Assembly: GCA_021817875.1 (NCBI GenBank)
Contig: JAKAFQ010000177.1
Span: 1-7,853, forward strand
Direction of reading: 5' to 3'
From: Pseudomonadota bacterium
Lineage (GTDB): Bacteria > Pseudomonadota > Gammaproteobacteria > Steroidobacterales > Steroidobacteraceae
Length of the DNA: 7,853 bases
In this document: positions 1 to 5,957 of the stretch, one piece after another
Layout of the letters: each line of letters opens with the position of its first letter
How positions within the stretch are numbered: the stretch's first letter is position 1
The notes under the pieces: model-generated
What the model saw: the letters and a program-made list of their open reading frames with translations, nothing else
Database searches by the model: none
What the model was told of the DNA's origin: nothing
Made by a program: the position numbers and the translations under genes

Positions 1-300
1 GAGCGCGCCGATCGGCCGGCCCTGAATGATCACCTGCGCCCCGCGGTCGCTTTCCGGTTTGAGCAGGACCGGATTCATGTCCGTCGTCGGGGCAATGCCC
101 GCCGCCTGGGCCTGCAGTGCCTGGGCGCGTCCGATCTCGCCGCCGTCGCTCGCCACCGCGCTGTTCAGGGACATGTTCTGGGGTTTGAACGGCGCGACGC
201 GCACCCCCCAGCGTCGCAGCACCCGGCACAGGCCCGCGACCAGCGTGCTCTTGCCCGCATCGGAGCTCGTGCCCTGGATCATGAGTGCGCGCGCGGTCAT
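1..300 (-). CDS. cobQ: Cobyric acid synthase, N-terminal part (runs off left edge)
   Basis: CobQ/CbiP amidates the b, d, e and g carboxylates of adenosylcobyrinic acid a,c-diamide, using glutamine and ATP, late in cobalamin synthesis in the cytoplasm. The 100 visible codons cover the start of the ATP-binding synthetase domain. Residues 8-20 read [13 protein letters not shown], the modified P-loop typical of the family. They are followed by the family stretch [12 protein letters not shown] near residues 38-49 and an [13 protein letters not shown] helix. A motif near residues 80-86 (NPVLLKP) also matches the family. The ATG ending at 300 puts the P-loop at the usual distance from the N-terminus and has AGGA (complement of 309-312) 8 nt upstream. 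The full protein is normally near 480-500 residues, so the glutamine amidotransferase domain lies outside the window. No cobalamin biosynthesis neighbour is visible here. Confidence 0.95.
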   Translation of the reverse strand, partial: MTARALMIQGTSSDAGKSTLVAGLCRVLRRWGVRVAPFKPQNMSLNSAVASDGGEIGRAQALQAQAAGIAPTTDMNPVLLKPESDRGAQVIIQGRPIGAL

Positions 301-827
301 GGGCGAAATCCTGGGTGGGCCTCGTGGGCGCGCTCGAGACGTACCTGCTGCGCGCGGTGATCGGGGGCGAAGTGCAGGCCGCCTGGTGTGTCGAGCAGGC
401 GTGAGTATACCGGCCTTCAACCGGTTGGTGCAGGCGACCGGTGAAGGCCCGCGCCGCGCGGTACGGCTGAGAGTGTGAACGCTCCCCGATGCGCCGGGGC
501 CGCCGCCAACGTCGCTGCCCGTGCGCTGGTCATCGTGTGCGACCTGCGGTTCGTAGATTCCGGGTTGCGCATCGTGCACGCTCCTGCTGCTCCAGGCGCG
601 CGGGGTGGCAGCGGTGATACCGGCGGACGCGTCGATGGCGCCGAACCCGGTGTGCTGGTCCTTCGGCGGCTCGGCGCCGTGAAAGATCGGGAGAGGTTGT
701 CCCGTTCCGGCATGATCGAGGCGGGCCGACGTGCGCGTGCCAGTTCAAGCGAACGGGCTGTGCGTTGGTTGTCGTGTCGCGCGGTCGAGCGTACTCGAGG
801 CTCAAGTCAGCGTGTGGCCGCCGTCAT
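301..827. other. Gap between cobQ and the DUF4382 gene; no convincing gene
   Basis: Several open frames cross this stretch on both strands, as expected at this G+C. None gives a recognisable protein, and their arginine/proline/alanine-rich products look like chance translation. The best-supported short frame is a 51-codon minus-strand ORF, ATG ending at 572 and stop at 417, with AGGAG 8 nt upstream. Its product matches no family I know. The stretch probably contains the 3' flank of the DUF4382 gene and the cobQ promoter and leader. Confidence 0.5.
404..409 (-). promoter_or_regulatory. Possible -10 element of a cobQ promoter
   Basis: On the minus strand GGTATACT gives a good -10 hexamer (TATACT), about 104 nt upstream of the cobQ start. 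No convincing -35 lies 16-18 bp further upstream, so the call rests on the -10 alone. The implied leader would hold a short hairpin (GCCTG at 381-385 pairing with CAGGC at 396-400). No cobalamin riboswitch signature was seen in the leader. Confidence 0.3.
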
Positions 828-860
828 GCCTACCGATCGGGTGAATCCCGATCGGTAGGC
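828..860 (-). terminator. Perfect 14-bp stem-loop downstream of the DUF4382 gene
   Basis: GCCTACCGATCGGG (828-841) pairs perfectly with CCCGATCGGTAGGC (847-860) around a 5-nt loop. It starts 18 nt beyond the stop codon of the DUF4382 gene, where a terminator or 3'-end stabilising hairpin would sit. Neither strand has a run of T after the stem, so it is not a canonical intrinsic terminator. A U-tract-less terminator, an mRNA 3' stabiliser or a protein-binding palindrome are alternatives. Confidence 0.5.
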
Positions 861-878
861 TATGGGCTCATGGGTGGT

Positions 879-1826
879 TCAGAAGTTCACCGTCGTCGTC
901 TGATTGGCGGTTACGGTGGCGGACATCCCTGCGGATGGCAGAAACGCTACCGTGGTCGAGCCCGTAGTCGATGTGCTCGTGCAGGCGACCGCGAGCGTGT
1001 AGCTGCCGGCGAGCAGGAATGGCTGGTCGTAGGAGTAGCTGCCCGAGGACGACAGCGTGATCTGCGGTTCCACCACCGGGGTGAGGCTGCTCGAGGGAGT
1101 CGCGGTTCCGGAGAACACGTACACGTGCGCATTGGGCAGCGGTCCGCTGCCGGAATATCCGTTCAGGCACGCCGAATTACTCTGCAGGGTCGAGAGTGCC
1201 ACGGTGCCGCTGATCGTTCCGGCCTGGACATTGTTGATCAAGCGCAGCGCCGGTCGCAGGATGTAATCCTGTGTGCCGCCGCTGGTCTGTCCCGGTGGGG
1301 CGGTGATCGACTGCTGCAGCATGAAATCGATGGTGAAGTTGGCCACCTGGTTGGCCGTCATGGTGAAGCCCTGGACCAGCTTCAGCCCCGTCTGGGCACC
1401 GCTCGGGATCATCAGCGGGTACTGGGCGCCGTTGATCTCGATGTACGAATTGGCCACGGTGCCGTCCGCGGCGACATTGAGCAGCAGACGGATCCAGGCG
1501 TAATTGCCCGCCGGCACCGCCGCACCGTTGAGAAGCGATGCCTCATTGCCGTTTTGCTCGTTCAGCAGATTGATCGTCTGCGGCGTATTGAAGTTGAAGG
1601 TGACGGGATTGCCGCCGCTGCTTGGCTGCAGCTCGACGCCCGTGAAGGAGATCGTTACCGAGCTGGCCGAATCGACCGGGCCGTCGGTGATGCCGAGATT
1701 CAGGGTGGACGAGGACGAGGCGCTGCCTCCGCCGCATGCCGCCAGCGGCAGGGCAAGACATGCGAGCGCCGCCGTTCGCAACCGCCGCCAGCGGAGCAGG
1801 GTGTGGATGAAGTGTCTCATGGTCAT
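879..1826 (-). CDS. DUF4382 domain lipoprotein
   Basis: Predicted envelope lipoprotein of 315 residues; its biochemical role is unknown. Residues 1-31 are a lipoprotein signal: a basic start (RWRRLR near 12-17), a hydrophobic core and the lipobox LAAC with Cys31 as the lipidated residue, then GGG and a serine-rich linker. Residues about 41-199 match the DUF4382 family. They start TLNLGITDGPVDSA, continue with a TGVELQP motif, and carry an IPSGAQTGLKL segment and a final YILRPALRL strand. Residues about 203-315 (from TISGTV) form a beta-rich C-terminal region resembling a carboxypeptidase-regulatory or Ig-like fold, with two cysteines (220 and 282) that could form a disulfide. The frame stays open to a GTG at 1877. 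I prefer the ATG ending at 1826, with GGAG (complement of 1831-1834) upstream; the ATG ending at 1820 is an equally possible start. Peptidoglycan, surface or adhesive roles are conceivable but not shown. Confidence 0.88.
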   Translation of the reverse strand: MTMRHFIHTLLRWRRLRTAALACLALPLAACGGGSASSSSTLNLGITDGPVDSASSVTISFTGVELQPSSGGNPVTFNFNTPQTINLLNEQNGNEASLLNGAAVPAGNYAWIRLLLNVAADGTVANSYIEINGAQYPLMIPSGAQTGLKLVQGFTMTANQVANFTIDFMLQQSITAPPGQTSGGTQDYILRPALRLINNVQAGTISGTVALSTLQSNSACLNGYSGSGPLPNAHVYVFSGTATPSSSLTPVVEPQITLSSSGSYSYDQPFLLAGSYTLAVACTSTSTTGSTTVAFLPSAGMSATVTANQTTTVNF

Positions 1827-1882
1827 GGATCTCCGGTGCTCAAAATGCTTTTGTCCCGTTGACGCAATTTCTTTCACGACAT

Positions 1883-1895
1883 GACGTTCAACGTC
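1883..1895. promoter_or_regulatory. Short perfect dyad upstream of the DUF4382 gene
   Basis: GACGTT C AACGTC is a perfect 6+1+6 inverted repeat 57 nt upstream of the preferred DUF4382 start. Its position suits an operator. A dyad of this size is expected about twice by chance in a window of this length, so position is the only support. Confidence 0.15.
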
Positions 1896-1942
1896 GGTCG
1901 TTCAGAATGGATGACAGGGATCGTCCGCAAACTCTGGGGCTG

Positions 1943-1996
1943 TTACGCGTAGTTGAGCAACGGCCGGTCGTGATGCGAGGGTGGAAAATTTGACAT
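1943..1996 (-). CDS. Possible 17-residue small protein or leader peptide
   Basis: A short ORF encodes MSNFPPSHHDRPLLNYA and stops at TAA. Its support is the ribosome binding site: GAGGAGGG (complement of 2003-2010), with the AGGAGG core 7 nt from the ATG. This is the strongest Shine-Dalgarno in the window, better than that of any recognised gene here. The stop lies 116 nt upstream of the DUF4382 start on the same strand, so it could be a leader peptide or the first cistron of that transcript. I recognise no family. The product has no hydrophobic segment or signal peptide. It could be a fortuitous purine-rich match. Confidence 0.35.
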   Translation of the reverse strand: MSNFPPSHHDRPLLNYA

Positions 1997-2003
1997 AAAT
2001 GAC

Positions 2004-2009
2004 CCTCCT
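2004..2009 (-). promoter_or_regulatory. Near-consensus ribosome binding site for the 17-codon ORF
   Basis: The minus strand reads AGGAGG, a full anti-Shine-Dalgarno match, with 7 nt to the ATG ending at 1996. No longer ORF uses this site; the only downstream frame it serves is the 17-codon one. Confidence 0.45.
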
Positions 2010-2302
2010 CTGCCGCATGTCTGCCAACAGAGACAGCTCGCGTCGGGTTGGTGATGCCCAGCGTAATGTTGTCGGCCGGTGCCTGTTCGGGTCTGGGGTA
2101 AAAGTGTGACCGAGTACCGGTTCTGGTCCGGCTCACACAGCCCGTCGTTCTGGCGCATGCGACGCACTGGGCATCGGGCATCCCGCTGACCGCCCATCGG
2201 GTGCCGGCGATCGGTTGGGCGATGGTTCGGGTGAACGCGGCGCAGCCTCGACAGATGGACCGGCGCGCCGAAGCGCTGTTGTTCAGCGTTCCAGGCCCGC
2301 GT

Positions 2303-2344
2303 GTGCCCGCGGCACGATGCCGGCGAACACCGTGCCGCGGCACG
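2303..2344. repeat. Two copies of a GTGCC..GGCAC dyad upstream of the ATPase
   Basis: GTGCCCGCGGCACG (2303-2316) and GTGCCGCGGCACG (2332-2344) are the same sequence apart from one extra C. Each is a dyad: the second is a perfect 12-bp palindrome, and the first has 5-bp arms around CGC. Their centres lie about 28-29 bp apart, and the second ends about 140 bp before the ATPase start. Repeated dyads in this position are typical of tandem operators for a dimeric regulator. No regulator is identified and chance in G+C-rich DNA is possible. Confidence 0.3.
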
Positions 2345-2471
2345 CCATCGGACCCGTGCCCGAGTGGCCGCCGTTGCGTAGTTCCGCGTATTTCCCGCGC
2401 GGCCGGGCCGTTGCATCCTGGGCCGCTCTGTGCACAGTGTTCCGCGTGCGTGGCGGTCGTCTCTGTCCGCC

Positions 2472-2477
2472 GGGGAG
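2472..2477 (+). promoter_or_regulatory. Ribosome binding site of the ATPase gene
   Basis: GGGGAG lies 9 nt before the ATG at 2487. It decides for this start over the longer in-frame option at 2430, which has no such site. Confidence 0.6.
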
Positions 2478-2486
2478 AACGGCCGC

Positions 2487-5051
2487 ATGGCTGACGTGAC
2501 GGGCCGGGGTGCCGATCACCGGGAGGATGCCTCCGGGGAGACCTCCCTGCGCCGCAACCGGTTCCAGACCGAAAGTACCGCGGCGCTGTTCCAGGCGCTC
2601 GAGAGCGCGCCGCAGGGGCTGAGCACGGCGCAAGCGCACAGGCGCCTGGAGCGCTACGGCCCGAATGCGCTGCGCGAGGCGCGTACCCGCCCGCTGCGCA
2701 AATTCCTCGGTTACTTCTGGGGGCCGATCGCCTGGATGATCGAGGCCGCCGCGCTGCTCTCCGCCCTGATCCGCCACTGGGCCGATCTCGCCATCATCCT
2801 GGTGCTGCTGGTGTTCAACGGCGTGGTGGGCTTCTGGGAAGAGTTCCAGGCCGGCAATGCCATCGAACAGCTCAAGAAGACGCTGGCGGTCAGGGCCCGT
2901 GTGGTTCGCGACGGCCGGTGGCAGGAGCTCGATGCCCGGGAACTCGTGCCCGGCGACGTCGTCCGGCTGCATCTCGGCAGGATCGTGCCGGCGGACATCA
3001 AGCTCTTCGAAGGTGATTACCTGAGCGTCGATCAGTCGGCCCTCACCGGAGAGTCGTTGCCGGTCGACAAGAAGCCGGGCGACGTCGCGTACTCCGGCTC
3101 GATCGCCCGGCAGGGCACGATGCTCGGACTCGTCGTGGCGACCGGCATGGACACCTTCTTCGGTGAGACGGCCCGACTGGTCGGCACCGCCCATCCGGTC
3201 TCGCACTTCCAGAAGGCCGTCACCGCCATCGGACGTTACCTCATCTCGCTCAGCGTGCTGCTGGCCGCGGTCCTGATCGCAGTGGAGCTGTGGCGCCACA
3301 CGGCGCCGTTTCGAGTGATCGAGTTCGCGCTCATTCTCACCGTCGCCTCCATTCCGGTCGCCATGCCGGCGGTGCTCTCGGTGACGATGGCGGTCGGAGC
3401 GCTGGTGCTCTCGAGAATGAAGGCGATCGTCTCGCGGCTGGAATCGATCGAGGAAATGGCGGGCATGGATGTCCTGTGCTCGGACAAGACCGGTACGCTC
3501 ACGCAGAACGCCCTCACGCTCGGCGAGCCGGTGTGCTTCGGCGGGATTTCCGCTCAGGAGCTCATCCTGGCGGGCGCGCTGGCTTCGCCGCTCGATGACG
3601 GCGATGCCATCGATCTCGCGGTGCTCAAGGGTCTCGCCGATCCGGCCGTGCTCGGCCGTCATCGCCAGCAGGCATTCGTGCCCTTCGATCCGGTGCGCAA
3701 GCGAACCGAGGCGCGGGTGATCGATCCGCAGGGCCGCTCGTTCACCGTCAGCAAGGGCGCGCCCCAGATCATTCTGAGCCTGGCCCAGCCCGATCCGACC
3801 CTGCAGCGGCAGGTGCAGGCGCACATCGATCGATTCGCTCTGCAGGGGGATCGCGCGCTCGGGGTGGCGCGCAGCACCGACGGGCAACACTGGACATTCC
3901 TCGGGCTGCTGCCGCTCGCCGATCCTCCGCGGGCCGATGCCCGGGAGGTGATCGGGCAGGCACAGCGCCATGGCCTCAGAGTGAAAATGGTCACGGGCGA
4001 CAACGTGGCGATCGCCCGGCAGATCGCCGCCCGGATCGGCCTCGGCAGCCGCATCCTGCCGGCCGAATCGCTCGCCGGAATCGGCCGGGAGGGCGGGCTC
4101 GATGCCGAGGCGGAGCGCGCGATCGACGCGGCGGACGGCTTCGCGCAGGTGTCGCCCGAGCACAAGTTCGCCATCGTCCAGGCGCTGCAGCGCCGGCAGC
4201 ACATCACCGGCATGACCGGGGACGGCGTCAACGATGCCCCGGCGCTGAGGCAGGCCGAAGTCGGCATCGCGGTGTCCGGCGCGACGGACGCGGCGCGCGC
4301 CGCGGCGGCCGTGGTGCTCACCGAGCCGGGTCTCGGCGTGATCATCCGGGCGGTCGAGGAGGCACGGCGCATCTTCGAGCGCATGACCTCGTACGCGATC
4401 TACCGGATCACCGAGACGCTGCGCATCATGCTGTTCGTGGTCCTCGCGATCATGGTGTATCGGTTCTTTCCCATCACCCCGTTGCTCATCATCCTGCTCG
4501 CGCTGCTGAACGATCTGCCGATCCTGACCATCGCCTACGATCGCGCCGCGCTCAGTCCGGTCCCGGTCCGCTGGGACATGCGGCGCGTGCTCGCCGTCGC
4601 CTCCGTGCTCGGCCTGATCGGTGTCGTCGAGACCTTCGGGCTGATGGTGATTGCGCTGCACTACCTGCGGCTGACCCAACCGCAGCTGCAGTCGCTGATC
4701 TTCCTCAAGCTCGCGGTGGCCGGACATCTGACGCTGTGGGTGGCGCGCACCCGGGAGCGGTTCTTCCAGCCGCCGTGGCCCGCCCCGGTGCTGCTCGTCG
4801 CGGTGCTGTGCACGCAGTCGCTCGCGGCGATGATCGTCGGGTTCGGCTGGCTGGTCGTGAAGATCCCGTGGCTCGATGTCGGCCTGGTGTGGGCGTATGC
4901 GCTCGCGTGGATTTTCATCGAGGACGAGTTGAAGCTGCGCGTGTACCGTGCGCTGCAGGGCAGGGGAGACGCGGGAGGCTGGGAGGGCGGCGCGGGAAGC
5001 GGCTCCGGGCCGGGCGCGGCGCGGGCGCTCCCGGGCGCGTCCGCCCCCTGA
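2487..5051 (+). CDS. P-IIIA type (plasma-membrane H+ pump) P-type ATPase
   Basis: Inner-membrane pump of 854 residues that couples ATP hydrolysis to cation export, by homology protons. The full P-type layout is present: M1-M2 near 73-118; actuator domain with TGES at 187-190; M3 near 251-269; M4 with PVAMP at 290-294; phosphorylation motif DKTGT with Asp333; nucleotide-binding KGAP at 423-426; TGDN at 503-506; hinge GDGVNDAP at 578-585; and six C-terminal membrane segments. Two features point to the proton-pump subfamily. The M6 motif LLNDLPILT has Asp676 where plant AHA2 has proton-acceptor Asp684, and M2 Asn111 sits where AHA2 has Asn106. The soluble tail after M10 is short (about 40 residues, Gly/Ala-rich) and lacks the plant autoinhibitory domain. 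The ATG at 2487 has GGGGAG (2472-2477) 9 nt upstream; the frame is open to 2430 but nothing conserved lies there. It is convergent with the GST gene. A role in cytoplasmic pH control is inferred. Confidence 0.95.
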   Translation: MADVTGRGADHREDASGETSLRRNRFQTESTAALFQALESAPQGLSTAQAHRRLERYGPNALREARTRPLRKFLGYFWGPIAWMIEAAALLSALIRHWADLAIILVLLVFNGVVGFWEEFQAGNAIEQLKKTLAVRARVVRDGRWQELDARELVPGDVVRLHLGRIVPADIKLFEGDYLSVDQSALTGESLPVDKKPGDVAYSGSIARQGTMLGLVVATGMDTFFGETARLVGTAHPVSHFQKAVTAIGRYLISLSVLLAAVLIAVELWRHTAPFRVIEFALILTVASIPVAMPAVLSVTMAVGALVLSRMKAIVSRLESIEEMAGMDVLCSDKTGTLTQNALTLGEPVCFGGISAQELILAGALASPLDDGDAIDLAVLKGLADPAVLGRHRQQAFVPFDPVRKRTEARVIDPQGRSFTVSKGAPQIILSLAQPDPTLQRQVQAHIDRFALQGDRALGVARSTDGQHWTFLGLLPLADPPRADAREVIGQAQRHGLRVKMVTGDNVAIARQIAARIGLGSRILPAESLAGIGREGGLDAEAERAIDAADGFAQVSPEHKFAIVQALQRRQHITGMTGDGVNDAPALRQAEVGIAVSGATDAARAAAAVVLTEPGLGVIIRAVEEARRIFERMTSYAIYRITETLRIMLFVVLAIMVYRFFPITPLLIILLALLNDLPILTIAYDRAALSPVPVRWDMRRVLAVASVLGLIGVVETFGLMVIALHYLRLTQPQLQSLIFLKLAVAGHLTLWVARTRERFFQPPWPAPVLLVAVLCTQSLAAMIVGFGWLVVKIPWLDVGLVWAYALAWIFIEDELKLRVYRALQGRGDAGGWEGGAGSGSGPGAARALPGASAP

Positions 5052-5053
5052 AA

Positions 5054-5072
5054 CCGCCGACCGTCACGGCGG
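5054..5072. terminator. Possible bidirectional terminator between convergent genes
   Basis: CCGCCG (5054-5059) pairs with CGGCGG (5067-5072) around a 7-nt loop, 2 nt beyond the ATPase stop and in the 52-bp space shared with the GST gene. The stem is fully G-C but has no T run on either side, so the call rests on position and stem strength. Confidence 0.3.
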
Positions 5073-5103
5073 CCCCCGCCCGGTCGTGTCCGGTCCGCGC
5101 CGC

Positions 5104-5808
5104 TCAGTCCTGCGCGGGAATCTGCAGCCCCCTCGCCACCGCCGGACGGGCCGTGAAGGCATCGAGCGCCCGCCTCACGTGGGGGAAATCCCCGATGCCG
5201 ACCAGATCGCCCGCCTCGTAGAAGCCGACGAGGCTGCGGACCCAGGGGAAGATGGCGATGTCGGCGATGGTGTAATCGGCGCCGGCCACCCAGGCATGCT
5301 GGCGCAACTGTCCCTCGAGCACCCCGAGCAGGCGTGTGGATTCGGCGGCGTAACGCTCCAGCGGGCGCTTGTCCTCGATCTGTCTGCCGGCGAACTTGTG
5401 GAAGAATCCGAGCTGACCGAACATCGGGCCGATGCCGCCCATCTGGAACATCAGCCATTGCAGGGTCCGGTAGCGCCCGGCGGGCTCGGCCGGCAGGAAC
5501 CGGCCGGTCTTCTCGGCGAGATAGAGCAGGATCGCGCCGGATTCGAACAGCGGCAACGGCCTGCCCCCCGGGCCGTCGGGATCGAGGATCGCGGGGATCT
5601 TGTTGTTGGGATTGAGCGAGAGGAACTCCGGCGAGAACTGCTCCCGCGCCTCGAAGCTCACCCGGTGCGCCTCGTAGGGCAGTCCCGTCTCCTCGAGCAG
5701 GATCGACGCCTTGACGCCGTTCGGCGTCGGCAGCGAGTACAGCTGCAGCCGATCGGGGTGGCGAGCGGGCCATTTGCGGGTGATCGGAAAGGCGGACAGA
5801 TCGCTCAT
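5104..5808 (-). CDS. Glutathione S-transferase family protein, YfcG/YghU (nu-class) type
   Basis: Cytoplasmic thioredoxin-fold protein of 234 residues. The related E. coli proteins YfcG and YghU use glutathione as a disulfide-bond reductase with little classical transferase activity. The N-terminal domain shows LYSLPTPNG (23-31), with the Thr-Pro-Asn-Gly active-site loop of this subgroup. It also has LNPNNKIPAI (65-74), holding the cis-proline region, and FESGAILLYLAEKTG (from 88), the glutathione gamma-glutamyl contact. The all-helical C-terminal domain has the GGIGPMFGQ segment and the YTIADIAIFPW helix cap common to GSTs. The preferred ATG ends at 5808 with GAGG (complement of 5817-5820) 8 nt upstream. 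The frame is open to 5946, but the extra residues are unlike any GST. About 20 residues precede the first strand, as in YghU. The exact substrate is unknown. It is probably transcribed on its own: about 150 bp separate it from the upstream operon. Confidence 0.93.
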   Translation of the reverse strand: MSDLSAFPITRKWPARHPDRLQLYSLPTPNGVKASILLEETGLPYEAHRVSFEAREQFSPEFLSLNPNNKIPAILDPDGPGGRPLPLFESGAILLYLAEKTGRFLPAEPAGRYRTLQWLMFQMGGIGPMFGQLGFFHKFAGRQIEDKRPLERYAAESTRLLGVLEGQLRQHAWVAGADYTIADIAIFPWVRSLVGFYEAGDLVGIGDFPHVRRALDAFTARPAVARGLQIPAQD

Positions 5809-5833
5809 GGACGGGCCCTCGTGCCGGATCGCC

Positions 5834-5871
5834 GGGGTGCTCGGTGCACCCCGCTCACACATAGGGTGAGC
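5834..5871. repeat. Two back-to-back hairpins upstream of the GST gene
   Basis: GGGGTGC (5834-5840) pairs with GCACCCC (5846-5852) around a 5-nt loop. Directly abutting it, GCTCAC (5853-5858) pairs with GTGAGC (5866-5871) around a 7-nt loop. They lie between the DUF3443 stop and the GST start, on either strand. Possible roles are termination of the upstream operon (there is no T run), a structured GST leader, or operator dyads. Confidence 0.35.
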
Positions 5872-5957
5872 GCCGCGGCGCGCCTCGGCAAGTCTTGCGG
5901 ATCCGGGTGCGATCGGGCGCCGCGAGAGGCCCGCCGAGCCGCTCACCCGGCTTCCGG

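Larger units (their letters stand above)
1997..2486. other. Long intergenic region before the ATPase gene
   Basis: Nearly 500 bp without a recognisable gene. Minus-strand frames are open across much of it, but their products (rich in Arg, Cys and His) resemble no family. Visible structure: a plus-strand TTGACA (1989-1994, just outside the left end) with no acceptable -10; an imperfect stem-loop at 2104-2138 (GTGTGA pairing with TCACAC, then CCG with CGG past a bulged C); a 5-bp stem at 2143-2147/2160-2164; and a 9-bp inverted repeat, GATGCCCAG at 2053-2061 with CTGGGCATC at 2167-2175, which would enclose both. Two repeated dyads lie at 2303-2344. Some of this may be the ATPase promoter region. 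A decayed gene cannot be excluded. Confidence 0.4.

Noticed and set aside
417..572. 51-codon minus-strand ORF with AGGAG 8 nt before the ATG
   Set aside because: The start signal is fair, but the product looks like random G+C-rich translation and its end overlaps the cobQ promoter-like region.
301..827. Cobalamin riboswitch upstream of cobQ
   Set aside because: I looked on the minus strand for the B12 box and the other conserved core segments and found none.
765..1862. 365-codon plus-strand frame opposite the DUF4382 gene
   Set aside because: Arg/Gly-rich product without family motifs; the minus strand carries a signal peptide, lipobox and DUF4382 domain.
1989..1994. Perfect plus-strand -35 (TTGACA)
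   Set aside because: No acceptable -10 lies 16-18 bp downstream, and no plus-strand gene begins for almost 500 bp.
2104..2138. CRP-like TGTGA...TCACA half-sites
   Set aside because: The half-sites are 23 nt apart instead of 6, so this is not a CRP site; it is reported only as an imperfect stem-loop.
2283..4727. 814-codon open frame on the minus strand across the ATPase gene
   Set aside because: The product is a low-complexity Arg/Asp/His/Glu-rich chain with no recognisable domain. It is the antisense shadow of a gene with complete P-type ATPase motifs, as is common at this G+C.
5809..5946. N-terminal extension of the GST frame to 5946
   Set aside because: The extra 46 residues resemble no GST N-terminus, and the ATG ending at 5808 has a good ribosome site.
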